DNA of 31,392 nucleotides from Priapulus caudatus (Eukaryota > Priapulida > Priapulimorpha > Priapulimorphida > Priapulidae): the NCBI RefSeq assembly GCF_000485595.1, contig NW_014577237.1:242615-274006 (forward strand), written 5' to 3'. The position numbers and the translations under genes are program-made. Positions 8,370 to 20,200 of this stretch are shown piece by piece (position 1 is the stretch's first letter; each line of letters begins with the position of its first letter). The notes under the pieces were generated by a model. It was not told the origin of the DNA. It did not search any database and saw only the letters and a program-made list of their open reading frames with translations.

Positions 8370-9600
8370 CTAATATCAAGTGCCACAGTCACACACTGCA
8401 CACGATTAGATTGGGCATCAACTCTCACCCGTTTAGCGGCGATTCAACAGAGGCCCTTGTGTATCCTATCATCGTCTTAGCACCAAGTCAATCATCACGT
8501 GCACAGTGTAGTTCATTGGTTTTGATTTTGTCCATAACTTTTAGGTATCTGTTATAGTTAGATGTGAGTTTTATATTCCTGGTGCATGTGTTTGTTTAGC
8601 GAAGTGCTATTGTGCTTGCTGGAATGTTTCCTTCAGCACATCTAATTTTGGGACCTATCAAAATTGACTGTGATCTTTTAATCGATTTCAATGCACAACC
8701 AATCAGTGAGTCACATTTGTTCTAATCAAGAGTTCTGGCCGAAAGTGCAGAAGGAAAAAGTTAGAACTGAAGATTAAATGCACGTTCCGAATATGTAAAA
8801 GTATGTATACATTACTCTGCTGTTAAAATTACAGGGGTTCAATGTGTAATGTGAAGCAACCAGGGCTTCTTAAAGTGTGGAGATAATCTAATCTCGATCC
8901 ATGTACATATTTCTGAATTATATGTAAGTATGTTGGTTTGTGAAAGGATGTGTATTACGTGTGTGTGGCCAACGCGCCTATTATTGACCATGACACGTGC
9001 AACTGTTTGTAATGTATAAACGTTTAGTTTTGAAGCGAGCGTGAGTCTGCATGTAGTTTTTGTCTTTTGCATGGTGAATGATATGTTGGAGTGTTTCGTT
9101 AAACATGCAGGTGTAAATTATATTTGAATTATACATGGTTGTAGTATGCAGGGTTGTCGTGAATGCAATGATTCCTGAATGTCTTTTATATTAAGGAGAA
9201 TTAAATTATTATACATGTAATTGGCAGTGGATGTTTGCAGCAGTGTGAAAACCATCAGAACTGGTTATCTGACAAGAGTAGCATTTCTAGAAATATTTTC
9301 TAATTATAAAATGGTTTTGTAAAATTTCTTTTCAAACTGAAAATTATGAGTAGTTTATCTGTAAATACATACAGAAAATTTGACTGAATTTAATGCTTTT
9401 GTTTGTTAATATGATAGTTTTAAAACTTGGAATGGTAAACGACACACACACATGCAGATATTTAATCAAGACGTTGAGTAACAATTATATTTTTAGGCAC
9501 ATAATAACATCAAAATATTAGATTTAATGTGCAGGCAGCAGACAAATATACCATACGAATTAAGTGTATTAATATTGGTGAGCTGTGTCCAGTAGTAGTA
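8370..9600. other. Region 3' of MED19
   Basis: Probably MED19 3' UTR followed by intergenic sequence. AT-rich, no further exon recognised. ATTAAA at 8773-8778 and 9200-9205 are possible polyadenylation signals. No recognised transposon. Confidence 0.45.
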
Positions 9601-9619
9601 TCATTATGAGCAATTTTGA

Positions 9620-9745
9620 GCTCATCTGACATAGTCATACGCGTAGTAAATCGTAGGTATTATAAGGCTAGTAAATGACGAATTTCCCTTGTTTATTGTT
9701 GTCACACTCCTCCCTATTATACACTCCTGATATTATCAATATCAT
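9620..9745 (-). repeat. Isolated end of inverted-repeat family C
   Basis: The plus strand reads TACGCGTAGTAAATCG, then AAGGCTAGTAAATGACGAAT, then TCCCTATTATACACTCCTGA. The reverse complement of this ordered set recurs almost perfectly at 15487-15571, and related ends bound the element at 22850-23635. On the left it abuts GAGCTCATCTGACATAGTCA, the tip of repeat A. It appears to be a solo terminus left after truncation. Confidence 0.7.
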
Positions 9746-9889
9746 CAATACTCAGTAGTCATGCATAGATCTCATTCTCACATCTTGCGCATCTCATTGT
9801 AAATATTCTCATTCACACAGATATAATGCTCATGCGTGTGTAGTCCCATACTTTACACAGATCGCACATTACACTATGCACCGTGGAAT

Positions 9890-10435
9890 GCACCATGCAC
9901 CGAAGGCGTCACCATCGTATACCTATCACAAAGAAGTACCATCTCTTCACAGCACTCATAGAGCCTGTATTCCTCTACAACTCCGAATTATGGTCAATAA
10001 CTAAAGATCTTGCCGGTAGAATCGACCTCTTTCCAACGCCGCCTTCTAAGGAGGGCCATAAATATCAGATACCCTTAGAAAATTAGTTCCGTCGCCCTGA
10101 AAGAACTACTCAAATTTACAGAATGGAGTGAAATCATCAAAACACGCAGAATTAGACTTTTTGGACACATCATGAGACTCTCCACAAACACTCCTGTCAG
10201 GTTAGCACTCCGTAAAGCAGATAGGAAAGTAGATCAGCCAGTCGGTCAACCAATTACTACCTGGCTGAGATTGATGAAGCAGCCGCTGGCAGACATGAAC
10301 ATCAACTGGTAGACCGCTGCTGAAGAAGCGAGTGATAGAGATCACTGGAGAAAACAGTGTAGAGGGCAATAACACAAGGGGGAGAGAGATCAGGATGTGC
10401 GTAGCACGGCTGACAGTCAGCACCTGAAATGAATG
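9890..10435 (+). pseudogene. LINE ORF2 C-terminal relic
   Basis: Translated pieces in shifting frames read FTALIEPVFLYNSELWSITK, RRIRLFGHIMRLSTNTPVRL, PVGQPITTWLRLM and TAAEEASDRDHWRKQC. They are typical of the segment after the reverse-transcriptase domain of non-LTR retrotransposons. At least two stop codons or frameshifts break it (TAG at 10084-10086, TAG at 10310-10312). The 3' end GAAATGAATGAATAAA (10423-10438) is a typical short-repeat LINE tail. A 5'-truncated dead copy. Confidence 0.85.
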
Positions 10436-11223
10436 AATAAACCGTGGAAGATTTTCTGCAGCAGTGGCAGGTTTTAAGTCGGAGTAAAATGGTTGAATAG
10501 TGTGCTTTGAGTGGCGCCCCCGTCGTTGTAATCAAACTTGTAGTCGTTAGTTTTAAAACATTGAAAAAAAACATTTCTAGTGGTGATTGAACCATGAAAT
10601 TTTTAATGTACCGTAATTTTAACCTAAATCAACTGAAAATAACCCTAGAACCTAGAGTCAAGTATTCCTTTAAATAAAAATTAAATTATGTACCATGGGT
10701 CATGCAGTCATGTCAAGTAGTATAAGACGCATCGTTTCTCTCTTGTTTTTATTAGTCTAGGAACTTGTTTTATTGTAGTTTGTATTTGCCTGTATGATTG
10801 AGCAAAAAGAGGGAGTACCGCAGATATTAACAAAAAGGACATTTGCGGTGCACGTCTGCCAAATTTTCTTGGGTCATTTGCTAAAAAAACATGGTTAAGT
10901 CCGCGTGGCTGTGCTCTCGAACGAACTAGTTAGTATAGCAGAATTTTCAGGGAGTTACACGGACTCCTGCATATGTCAAATCAGGGAGTCCGTCAGTAAA
11001 TCAGGGAGTATTTGACTCTGGACTCGCGTTAATTTCGCACCCTGGATATACATACCGTATATCCTGCAACATGCCAGTATGAAAACCCAAGTTTTCAAGA
11101 GGCCAAGTGCTGTACCGGCACTGCGGCACAGTACAATATCAAGAGCCCATTAACCCCAGAGCGTACAACGCTGAAATAGGAAAACCATGGTGTCGTTTCA
11201 GCAAAATTAATAAAGTTTACCTA
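10436..11223. other. Unassigned spacer
   Basis: No gene seen. Around 10948-11012 the octamer CAGGGAGT is repeated three times. At 11160-11222 there is a short stretch (GCGTACAACGCTGAAATAGG, AATTAATAAAGTTTACC) loosely resembling the arms of the 1184-1954 element. Confidence 0.4.
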
Positions 11224-11632
11224 CCTTATTTTTAGCTCATCTGACATAGTCAGATGCAGCTTGTAGAATCGCATGAGTGTGCGTGCGTCCGTCCGTGCGT
11301 CCGTGTGTGCGTGCGTGCGTGCAAATCTTAACCGCTCGACGTACGGTCACGATATTCGGGACGTCGGGGGGGATCGTCAAAACGAGTTGGGATGTCGAAG
11401 CTGGGGGTCAAAGGTCAAAGGTCAAGAGGTGTAAAAGAAGGGGGAACATTCCCTCCTTAACTTAAGGTATAGGGAGGAAATGCAGAATTGCGGCACAAAT
11501 CTAAACGGCTCGACCTATGCTCGTGATAGTCGGTGTACAGCATCATGGTAGGAAAAGCCATCACTGTGCCGAAATTGGGGGTCACAGGTCAAAGGTCAAT
11601 GGGGCACAGGGCAGATTTTAGACATTTTCTGT
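11224..11632 (+). mobile_element. Dispersed repeat A, copy 2 (3'-truncated)
   Basis: It starts TTATTTTTAGCTCATCTGAC and follows copy 1 closely: the (GTGC)n stretch, GGGTCA-a-AGGTCA-a-AGGTCA at 11405-11424, and GGGTCA-c-AGGTCA-a-AGGTCA at 11579-11598. It stops at GACATTTTCTG, where the inverted-repeat element at 11637 begins. Confidence 0.85.
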
Positions 11633-12873
11633 AGATCGATTTACTACGCGTAACTCTCCAACTTGAGCTCAATCGGAACAGTACATTCGCCCATCATCGT
11701 CGAAATCTTTGCCTGCGTATAGACACCCGCAATCGAAGACTACAAACCTAAAACATACGACACGATTCTCCGAATCTTTGGCCATTAATCAACCGTAGAG
11801 GGCGCCTATGATTCGACAAAAGGCAGCACGATTGCCCGGTGCCGCTGCGTTTGCTCTGTTGGAACTGTAGGAAATGTGGCGTTGTGGCTCGCGAGGAGAT
11901 TTGACATCGACGCAACCATAGACGAGCTAATCATGACCTATTTGCAGCTAGTATGCCCCCCCAACGCATCAGCAGCAGCTCCTGCGGGCTTAGCGCCAGC
12001 GTGTATAACGCGTGATAAACAATACGTGCTGTACGTGCAAATCGTGCGTACAATATACGTGCTGTTAGGCTCCTGCTCACGTGCAGAGGTTCGTGTACAC
12101 GTTGCTATGACTATATTGCTGTCACTGGTCATGGTAAATAAATAGTGTGGTACGAGCGCTGTTGAGGCCAGACCAGTTTGTTATATCTTTGTTATATTCT
12201 GAATAATCTGTAACTGTTGTTACTGTCATAATATCTGCAATTATCATCATGGATAGCACACCAGTAAAGTGTGCGGTAGCAGTGCTTTCCTCAACACCAC
12301 GACGATCCCCTAGACTCGCCCTAAAGAAAAATAATAGGCCGTGAACATAGCTATAGTGTGCATGGAACTCACCAGATAACGAAGTTACCTGCAATATTTG
12401 GCAAATTCCTGGACCATATACAATCCTTTTCTATCCACAACGACTAACAACTGAAACGTTGCAAATTTTTATGATCAAGAGTCGGGGCTGGTTGCTTCAA
12501 GTATTGCCGGAGAAATTAAAGATACGAGAGTAATTAGAGAATACAGAGTAATATACCGGTCCAATTTCGTGCTCTCGAAACAATCAGTATAGAGGCACAA
12601 AATGTTTATGAGCAAGGACACCAGACGTGTGAGGTCGCTGTCTATGTGCTCACAGAACAGACACGATCACCGTGGTCGAGATGCAGCTCTTCTCGAACAC
12701 TGCTTCTAATGTTCGCTGCTAATGCTGGCACGTCGGTGTCCTTTAACAGCAGCACACCACTTTCTTAATTTCGGCGTTGTCAGAGCTACGATCTTTCGTG
12801 GTGTTTTTATCGTCTTCTGTCTTTTCTAGGAATTATTCTTACGCGGTGCCATGTTGATATTTCACTTAGCATA

Positions 12874-13789
12874 CAGTGCTCGAAATAAGAAAAAAAATGT
12901 GGTTGTTCCTGCGGACACCAGGCCATCAAATGCGGGTTGTCCGAACAATTTCTGGTTGTCCAAAAAAATATCCCCAAATCTCCTATTTCAATCACATATA
13001 ATATGGTCAGAAACACCAAAAACGTGTTGTAGCCAGGATTTTTTAACAAGGGGGGCCAAAAACAGCACACTGCGCAAAATATCGGGATACTTAATATCTT
13101 TAAGTGCTCCTCCACCTCCCTCTCCACACCCTACGGCTCTTCTACCTTCTCTGCAATCTTTGTTTTGGGTGCCATGCGAAAGGCGACATTTTTGTTCATT
13201 GTTCTCTGCTCCCAAGATATGTAATGATTCAGTTGCGGATCAGGATCTAGGATCTTTCGGGGGGTGAAAACAAGCGGGGGTATGGGGGTTCTCCCCACAA
13301 AATTTTGAAAATGTAGATGGCAGGAGATGGTATTTGCGGCACTTTTGAGTAATGTACAGCCTTCATTCTGACTACGACAATTCTCTTTTTTTAACTTTCG
13401 GATCAACATGAAATCCCACTGTTGTTTGTTTTGGCATGGGCAAAGCCATCGGAAATTTCAAATAATAATGGAATAAAAATCCAAAATTAGGGGCGAACTT
13501 GCTGTTTGCTGGTTTCCAAATCGACTTCACCTCTCATAAATCAGAGAAAACTGCATATACAGTGTTGGAAATAGCAGGCTAGTATGCGTCGCTTTCCCAC
13601 ACATAGATTAATGGCGGGCCGCCAGGCTATAAGCTGCTCTTGGAGAACCCCTGAGAAAAACATAAATAAAGTGCGTTTTTCGTCACCTTTTTTATCTGGT
13701 TGTCCACCGGACAATGTCTCGAGCTGCGTTAGGTTGTCGGCGCAAATTCTGGTTGTCTCGGACAACCGGACAGCTTATTTCGAGCACTG
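12874..13789. mobile_element. 916-bp non-autonomous element with CAGTGCTCGAAATAAG ends
   Basis: Terminal inverted repeats CAGTGCTCGAAATAAG at 12874-12889 and CTTATTTCGAGCACTG at 13774-13789 match exactly apart from intervening spacing. GCATA stands directly outside both ends (12869-12873 and 13790-13794), a 5-bp target duplication. Subterminal GGTTGTCC/GGACAACC motifs are repeated several times near both ends. The ends resemble hAT-type termini (CAG...CTG), although hAT normally makes 8-bp duplications. The interior has several 70-140-codon chance frames but no transposase signature. Confidence 0.8.
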
Positions 13790-13826
13790 GCATAGATACT
13801 AACCGAAGTTGGGTTAGTATCTATGC
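13790..13826. repeat. 15-bp perfect hairpin at the insertion edge
   Basis: GCATAGATACTAACC is followed by a short loop and its exact reverse complement GGTTAGTATCTATGC. Its first five bases are the target duplication of the element ending at 13789. Confidence 0.8.
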
Positions 13827-14205
13827 TTAGGCTCTAGCGAGAACAACAGAACAAACAGATGCACGCCAATGTTCCGCGTCGGCTGCACGGCTCCAGCTAC
13901 AGCGTACAGGTTACAATAGCACTCGCCCGTTGCGTCTATGGTTGCGTCGATGTCCAATCTCCTCGCGAGCCACAACGCCACATTCCTACATTCCAACAGA
14001 GCAAACGGAGCGGCGGGCAATCGGCTGCTTTGTCTGAATCATAGGCGGCGCTCTACGGTTGATTAATGGCCAAAGATTGAGAATCGTGTCGTATGTTTAG
14101 GTTGTATCTTCGGATTGCGGGGTGTCTAGGAGGCAAAGATTGTACGATGATTGGGGAATGTACTGTGTCCGATTTGAGCTCAAGTTGGATGAGTTACCAA
14201 ACACG

Positions 14206-14926
14206 CGTGTTGCAAGGTGCGTGCCTCCGATATCCATTTCGAGGCCCGCTAAGCCAAGCATAAAGCGCGCGGGCAAGACGTCATACACACAGCTACGCTC
14301 ATTGGCTAAAACAATCGAGTAGCGCAGTTAGGGATTTTCGGAATTATTTAATTTTAAGAAAAACTTCAATGTTTAAATGAATGACGCACTCGTTCACTTC
14401 CGAAAGCGGGTAAAAATGCCTAATTTTTCCACTTCGGTGCGAAATGCATTGGCCGGGCCTTTCATTATTTTACGAAAAGCAAACAGTATCGCCAAACACC
14501 TACACGCAGTAACGGGTCATGTCGTTGACCCCCCATTCATGCCCATCAACGAAGAAGGCGGGGCTTATTCTGATTACGGAAATGCGAAAATGCAACAGAA
14601 GGACGTAGCGCAGTGCGCTAAACAGCGTGTTATTTTCGTATTTGTGCCAAACTCTATCGTAGGAAACCGTTATAGCCTAGCAGAATGCCCTAGTTCCTGA
14701 GATCGGCGATTTGGTGCTCTAATGGTATTATACCTAGAAGTTATAATAGAGAGGTGCGGTGTAGACTGTGATTGGAAGACACAAAGTGTCAATCCTCGGC
14801 GCGCCTCTGCATCATGGCCGCATCACGTCTAGCCACAAGTTTCCTTCTCGCTTAACACTACGTTGGCGAGACACTACGTTGTGTAACTACCCTACGACGT
14901 GTAACAGTCGGAGAGCCTGGTCGGTT
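14206..14926. other. Unassigned spacer with a 107-codon open frame
   Basis: No known element. A frame from 14377 to 14700 is open for 107 codons (starting MNDALVHFRKRVKMP, ending SLAECPSS). It shows no domain, signal peptide or membrane segment and no splice partner. It may be chance. Confidence 0.3.
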
Positions 14927-14932
14927 TATACT

Positions 14933-15309
14933 GTAACTAGCTCTAGTACTATAGCTCGCGTACAGTTGCCGCAGGGCTATAGGACATTCTATTTCGAATG
15001 CTAGGGACCAACTTATTCACGGTTACTCGCGGCTATAAAACGTCTGTGGTAGGCAATTAATGCCTCTTATCCGAAGTGAATATGTCTTAAGTTATATCCC
15101 CAACTAAAATTTAACCTCTAACTATTGTTGAAATGGTCTGCTTGCGGTATTTCTTGTGAACAAACATTCGATTTATGAACTTCAACGGCCATTTTTGGTG
15201 GCGCTGCAGAAGCGCCAGTCAGCGGGCTGGTCCCTAGCATTCTTAATAGAATGTTCTATAGCCCTGCAGCAACTGTATGCGGGCTTTAGTACTAGAGCTA
15301 TACTGTAAC
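14933..15309. mobile_element. MITE with about 80-bp inverted repeats (GCTCTAGTACTATAG family)
   Basis: The left arm (about 14933-15013) contains AGCTCTAGTACTATAGC, CAGTTGCCGCAGGGCTATAG and GAATGCTAGGGACCA. The right arm (about 15222-15309) contains their reverse complements in order (TGGTCCCTAGCATTC, CTATAGCCCTGCAGCAACTG, TTTAGTACTAGAGCT). The roughly 210-bp core is non-coding. Flanking TATACTGTAAC sequences on the two sides may be the extreme tip or a duplication. Related pieces occur at 3750-3842 and 25880-25985. Confidence 0.8.
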
Positions 15310-15486
15310 AAGTTGTAGTCAGAAATCTGGCTGGAAGTGGAAATTTTCCACGATGTTATGTTTGTAACTCTCATTGGTAGGGTTTCACGCGTAAGTCTCC
15401 GGTTCTAAGAAATAGGTGTTTCGCATTGTTTTTTATCGTTAAAATGATATAAAAATTCTACAACGACGTTTTTTCGAATACATGTG

Positions 15487-15571
15487 TATCATATTATCAG
15501 GAGTGTATAATAGGGAGGAGTGTGACAACAATAAACAAGGGAAATTCGTCATTTACTAGCCTTATAATACC
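15487..15571 (+). repeat. Isolated end of inverted-repeat family C
   Basis: TATCAGGAGTGTATAATAGG ... AAACAAGGGAAATTCGTCAT ... TACTAGCCTTATAATACC is the reverse complement of 9660-9745 with hardly any change over about 80 bp, although 5.8 kb apart. Confidence 0.75.
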
Positions 15572-16300
15572 AGACACTTAAACGTACGCGCCATCTCGTG
15601 GCAACTTTCATAACGATCCCAACAAACATTCCTTCGAGAAGGTTCCTGATACCATCCCTGTGCCTTCCACTGTTTCGGCGCGTATGTGAACACATTTGGG
15701 ACTAACAGGGTTTACTAGAATCCCACCACTCCACCACAGTCACCGCAGTAGACGTGACAGAGATGCCAACCACTACGATTTATCCGTATTTTATACGAAT
15801 TTCTATTCCTTTTGCACCACTATGACCAGTTTGTATGAAACTACGAATTTCACTGTGATCGGGAAATTTTTTTTTTTTCAATTATTGTCCTTTTTTGTCA
15901 ATTTATTGTCATTTTTGACCCTCAGAATGCAGGAAATTGCATCTCAGAATCAAAAATTTTTCTGGGGGGCATGCCGGACCCCCCTAGCAAACTCGGGTCA
16001 CTACGTGACCCTCAAACTACTAATTTGATGGCCAGAAACTACAGATTGCTTCAAATATGTGTTGGCATCTCTGACGTGAGATGAGCGCTGTCGCTCCGCG
16101 GCACTTGTTTTGTAGATTTGTTTTAATGAATGGTATTTATAGTGAAACCCATAAACAGACAGTTAAAGTACAGTTACCATGTAATTTACAGAAAAACCCT
16201 TTACGTACAGACAGCCATTAAAACCAAAAATGTCCAGCTTTTCCAAAACAAATATTACACAAATATCTGTAAACAGACGTTGAGACATAAAATCGACCTT
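15572..16300. other. Unassigned, with a partial SINE-like copy
   Basis: A 110-codon open frame (15696-16028) is Phe/Ser/Thr-rich with no family signature. A GGGGGGCATGCCGGACCCCC hairpin lies at about 15964-15983. At 16078-16110 the plus strand reads GAGATGAGCGCTGTCGCTCC followed by GCGGCACTTGTTTTG, the reverse complement of the start of the SINE-like family seen at 2558 and 21497. Confidence 0.5.
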
Positions 16301-16302
16301 TT

Positions 16303-16356
16303 CCACACACACACACGCACGCACACGCACACGCACACGCACACGCACACGCACAC
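16303..16356 (+). repeat. (CACACG)n microsatellite
   Basis: ACACACACACGCACGCACACG-type repeats (mostly CACACG and CACGCA units) run about 54 bp. A second (CA)n stretch is at 16496-16516. Confidence 0.9.
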
Positions 16357-16519
16357 TAGGCTGCTGTTATAACGTTGTGACATAAACTAAACCGTTTCAA
16401 TGCAATTGTATTTTTGCACGATAGTTAAGGTAATTCCTGTACATTACTTGTTCACATTTATACATTGGCGGGAATACGATAAGATCCGAATTTACACGCA
16501 CACACACACACACATACAC

Positions 16520-17277
16520 AACCACTTCAACACATTTGAATCTTTTACTTGCCACGCTTTACTTTTTTCTCACATAACATAACTTCAGAAAATTCATTCT
16601 CTTATAAGTTTCTGCCATTCCTTGAGATAAAAATACAGAGCAACGATACGTGGATCGCCTTTATTCTGCGGTGGGTACCACATTGTTCCACCTTAGTTAA
16701 CACTGGTACAGTTTATAGGCTAAACCCAAAGCGGATGCTCTTGTGCTAATTAGAATCCTTACCCTACTCCAGGTCAACAGCACACACAAAGTAAAAATGC
16801 CACTATACCCAGAGAATTTTTTTTAACGTTCTCCAAACTTCAAAGTATTATCAAGTGTTCCTGCTTTCCTAATACAGAGTTTACTCATAATGGAAACAGC
16901 CACGGTCCGGGAGAAACTGATTCACTTTCCAAGGAGACGTTACACTGCCCACTGCATCTATTCAGCACCTCCTTCCATTGTTTCCTGGACCAGATTCATT
17001 TGACTATCTTGTTACGTACAAACGGAATGTAGGGGCAAACTGTGGAAATGATAGACAGGAGTTTTCATTACCTAATTCATTAATACTCCTATACCTTGAA
17101 GGAGAACCACTATATAGGTCAGAGCATCTAGACAATATTTGTCACCGTCTCCGTCCTATAGATGTCGCCACTGTCAATGCATGAGCACTACTAGCAACTA
17201 GCAGCCAGAATATAGGCGCAAGATTGACACATTTTCGTCCTATAGATGGCATTGCTCTTGCAATCGGTCTGTCATTT
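16520..17277. other. Region 3' of NUP50, possible 3' UTR
   Basis: No exon seen. On the minus strand an AATAAA (plus-strand TTTATT at 16660-16665) lies about 610 bp past the NUP50 stop and could be its polyadenylation signal. A CGTCCTATAGATG(G/T)C motif occurs twice, at about 17151 and 17237. Confidence 0.4.
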
Positions 17278-20200
17278 TTAGCCTTTGCACTCTTCCAGCT
17301 TTTTGAGCAGGTCGTCAGCTTCTTCACTTGTCTTCACTCGGATAAGCATCATCACTGTTTGAGACGGGTCATCCTTGGGGTCTGCAGGGGGATTGGGAAT
17401 GCAGACGAGTGCCACGTTGTTCTTCCCTATGCGACTAACTGGCATGCTCGACGTCAAGATGATGTTGAATAGGATGTTTCCTGTAACATACCACATGTTG
17501 TCCCATTACTATTGAACTGTTACATTTGAGTGTGTAGCGAGTATTGACAACATAACTGAGCATAATAGTGAAATATAAAACATTTTAATCCTCTATAAAG
17601 TTTTTACTATTAAAAAAGAACCTGATTTAAAGTAATTATTGCGAGAGTTTTCCAGTGTTTTCCCCACTTTCATGATACCTACCGTTATTGCTTGAGTAAC
17701 AGCAATTGTCTAAAGTAACGATAAAATGCCTTAGAACCTTCGTAAATACCAAATCCAATGAAAGCATGCACGATTACAATTTTGCGTTCTGTTTCTGTTT
17801 ACCGTTGCAATCTCTTGGACTTTCTCGCGGTAGCGCGAGACATCTATCACGGTGCAGTAATGCATACCGTCGCACCGTAGAAATCAGGTCAGAGTGTAAA
17901 CACAGAGGTTCATACTAGCGTAACATCAGTGTAGTACTAATACCGCGTAAAGTCTGTTATTAGAGAAGCTTGTGGATTACCAGTCCGATAGTAACACGGG
18001 AATGACAATGACAGAAAGTGCTCTGAATTATTGACATAAAAAGTCAATAACATTTACCACACAGAATTGCATGGCCTTTTGTTTTAATTATGGACTTGGT
18101 TTGAAGGCGCCATTTGTATTTTGGATTGTCGGCATACGATAATATTTGGAGCTGGAATGATGTAGTCAAATCCATTTTTCTATGCTATAACTGCATAAAA
18201 TCTTGGTGTTTTTAATGTTGGTATAATCAGTGATATTTCCACTGTCAGGTGAGACTATATTCAGCTATATTTAGTTTTTCTGAGCCAAAAAACTCGCAAT
18301 AACCGTTTTAAATACTAGAAATATATTAAAATAGTATCAACCACTTGTCAGGTCAAACCCTGCGACTCATTGAGGATTACTTACCTAGTGACGTATCAGC
18401 CCTAATTACCACCTGCGTCTTCTCATTACTAGGTTTCAGATGTAAATTCCCAACACCTTTCTCTATGAATTTTCCATCCTTACCCTTATAGAATAGTTTA
18501 CACCTTGACAAAAAAGGAAACAACCAAAATAGAATATTATACATACATATAATATGAATATAGTAAGCGATTGCACTAGTGTAATTACTGCAGAGAGAAA
18601 AAAGCACATGTGTTCATGACTTATATGTCGCAAGAAAATTCACAATTTTGAAATAAGTTATGCTCTTTACCTCTTTGTATAAAAGGCATCTTCTTCCATC
18701 ACTTCTTTGAAATCAGGGCGTGGTGGGGCTTGCTCCTCTTCATCTTCTACAAAAAAACTCTTGTTAGAACACACTAAACCATGATAATTAATATTTTCAG
18801 TGTTGGGAAGGAATCCTTCACCTTGATAAAGGAATTTCCACGTTGTTTCACATTTGAATCTCCAAGTTGCTTCATATTTGAATCTCGTCCAGTTCATGTC
18901 AGAAATCTCACATCATACTGAAACTAACCAGATTCCTTCTTCTCCGTTTGTGCATTTTTTGTCTGTCCAGCAAAGCTAAACGGCTTCTGTCCAAAGGTGG
19001 AGCCACTTCCAAACGAGAATCCCGGCGTCTTCTCAGCACTGCCAAACTGCAACCCAGCTGACTTCGCCGGCTTGTCCTCGTAATTGTGATTACGGTCACC
19101 AGGGGGCGCCGAGGTCAGCGAGCGAGCGCCGCTGCCGAACGACGCTCGATTGAAACCCGACGTGCCGCCGTCCGCTTTGCTGGCTCCGTCGGTTTCGTCT
19201 TCCACGCTGCTTGAGGGGTACTTGTCGTCGAGATCGCGCACGTACTTGTCGTAGTCGACGAATATCGGCGCGAGGATGATGTAGGGGTTCGTCTCGACAT
19301 GCTGCCGGATCCACGTGAGCACGGACTCGTTGAGGGATCTCAGCGCCTGGTAGTACGCGTGGTCGCGATGCTTCGAGGACTGCGCACCGTCGTCCGTCGC
19401 CCGTGCAGCTGCAAGAAGAAGCGGCCCAGGTGAGCCTCCCTCGCAAAAGCACACACGAACAATTTCTCATTTGCAGGTAACCAGATGAATTTCAGGGCGT
19501 GGGCGTGCAGGTGGGCGCCGCTTTTTAGCAACGAATGCTGTTCAGCCAAGCAAAAGATCAATAAAATCGCGTATAAGCAACTGACCAGTAAAAATAGTTA
19601 AAACACTAGATAAAAAGTATTCTATTTCTGTTGCACGACTTTCTTCGATGGGGGAATTTCAGTTACAGAAGGTGTGAAATATTCCAAGTGTTGCCAGATG
19701 ACACCGAGTCATGCGATAGCCTTGCCACTTTCAATCTTCTGCGATGCATTTGGTTTCAAGGAGAGACAGACAACATTGATGAGCCACAAGACAGTCCCCA
19801 AACAATGACAACAAAGTTTCCCAATTAAAAACATCACAAATACCATATACCAAACATTGTTGGTTTCCTTATAAAGGAAAAAAGTGATTTCTAAATGTGT
19901 ATGCAAAAGAATACATACACACTTTTGCTGGTGTTACGGACACTCCATTTCGTGCCGATTTGTCGCTCACAATTGGAGCCGCCTTAGTGCTAGCTGTTGA
20001 GACAAACGAGAATAAACTTGAAGTAGGCTTGGATTCTGTTGCTGGTGAAGTTCTCACTCCAAACGATATTGATGGAGAGTCTTGGCTACTTTTGTTTATC
20101 TGTGTACTAGCTGTGAATAGCGATCCCATCGCAGGCTTGTTCGCAGAAGAGTCAGCAGCAGTTTTGGCCGCAGCAGATCCAAAACTGAACGATGGGGTTT

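Larger units (their letters stand above)
11637..14205. mobile_element. Large inverted-repeat element (family C), host of a nested transposon
   Basis: The left arm (about 11637-11926) and right arm (about 13936-14205) are diverged reverse complements. Shared blocks include TTGAGCTCAA(T)TCGGA/TCCGATTTGAGCTCAA, GGCCATTAATCAACCGTAGA/CTACGGTTGATTAATGGCC, AGCAAACG/CGTTTGCT-type matches and GGCGTTGTGGCTCGCGAGGA with its complement. The interior encodes nothing recognisable. The element at 12874-13789 sits inside it, so it is the older of the two. A related shorter element is at 22850-23635. Confidence 0.75.

Noticed and set aside
12807-13409. Several 75-138-codon open frames on both strands
   Set aside because: All lie across or within the non-autonomous 12874-13789 element, disagree in frame and strand, and contain no transposase motif.
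14377-14700. 107-codon open frame
   Set aside because: No recognisable domain, no splice partner and no neighbouring gene; kept only as a note in the spacer entry.
15696-16028. 110-codon open frame
   Set aside because: Phe-rich stretch comes from a T homopolymer, and the end covers a G/C hairpin of repeat type; not like a real protein.
16130-16582. Open frames rich in His/Thr
   Set aside because: They come from the CA/CACACG microsatellites.
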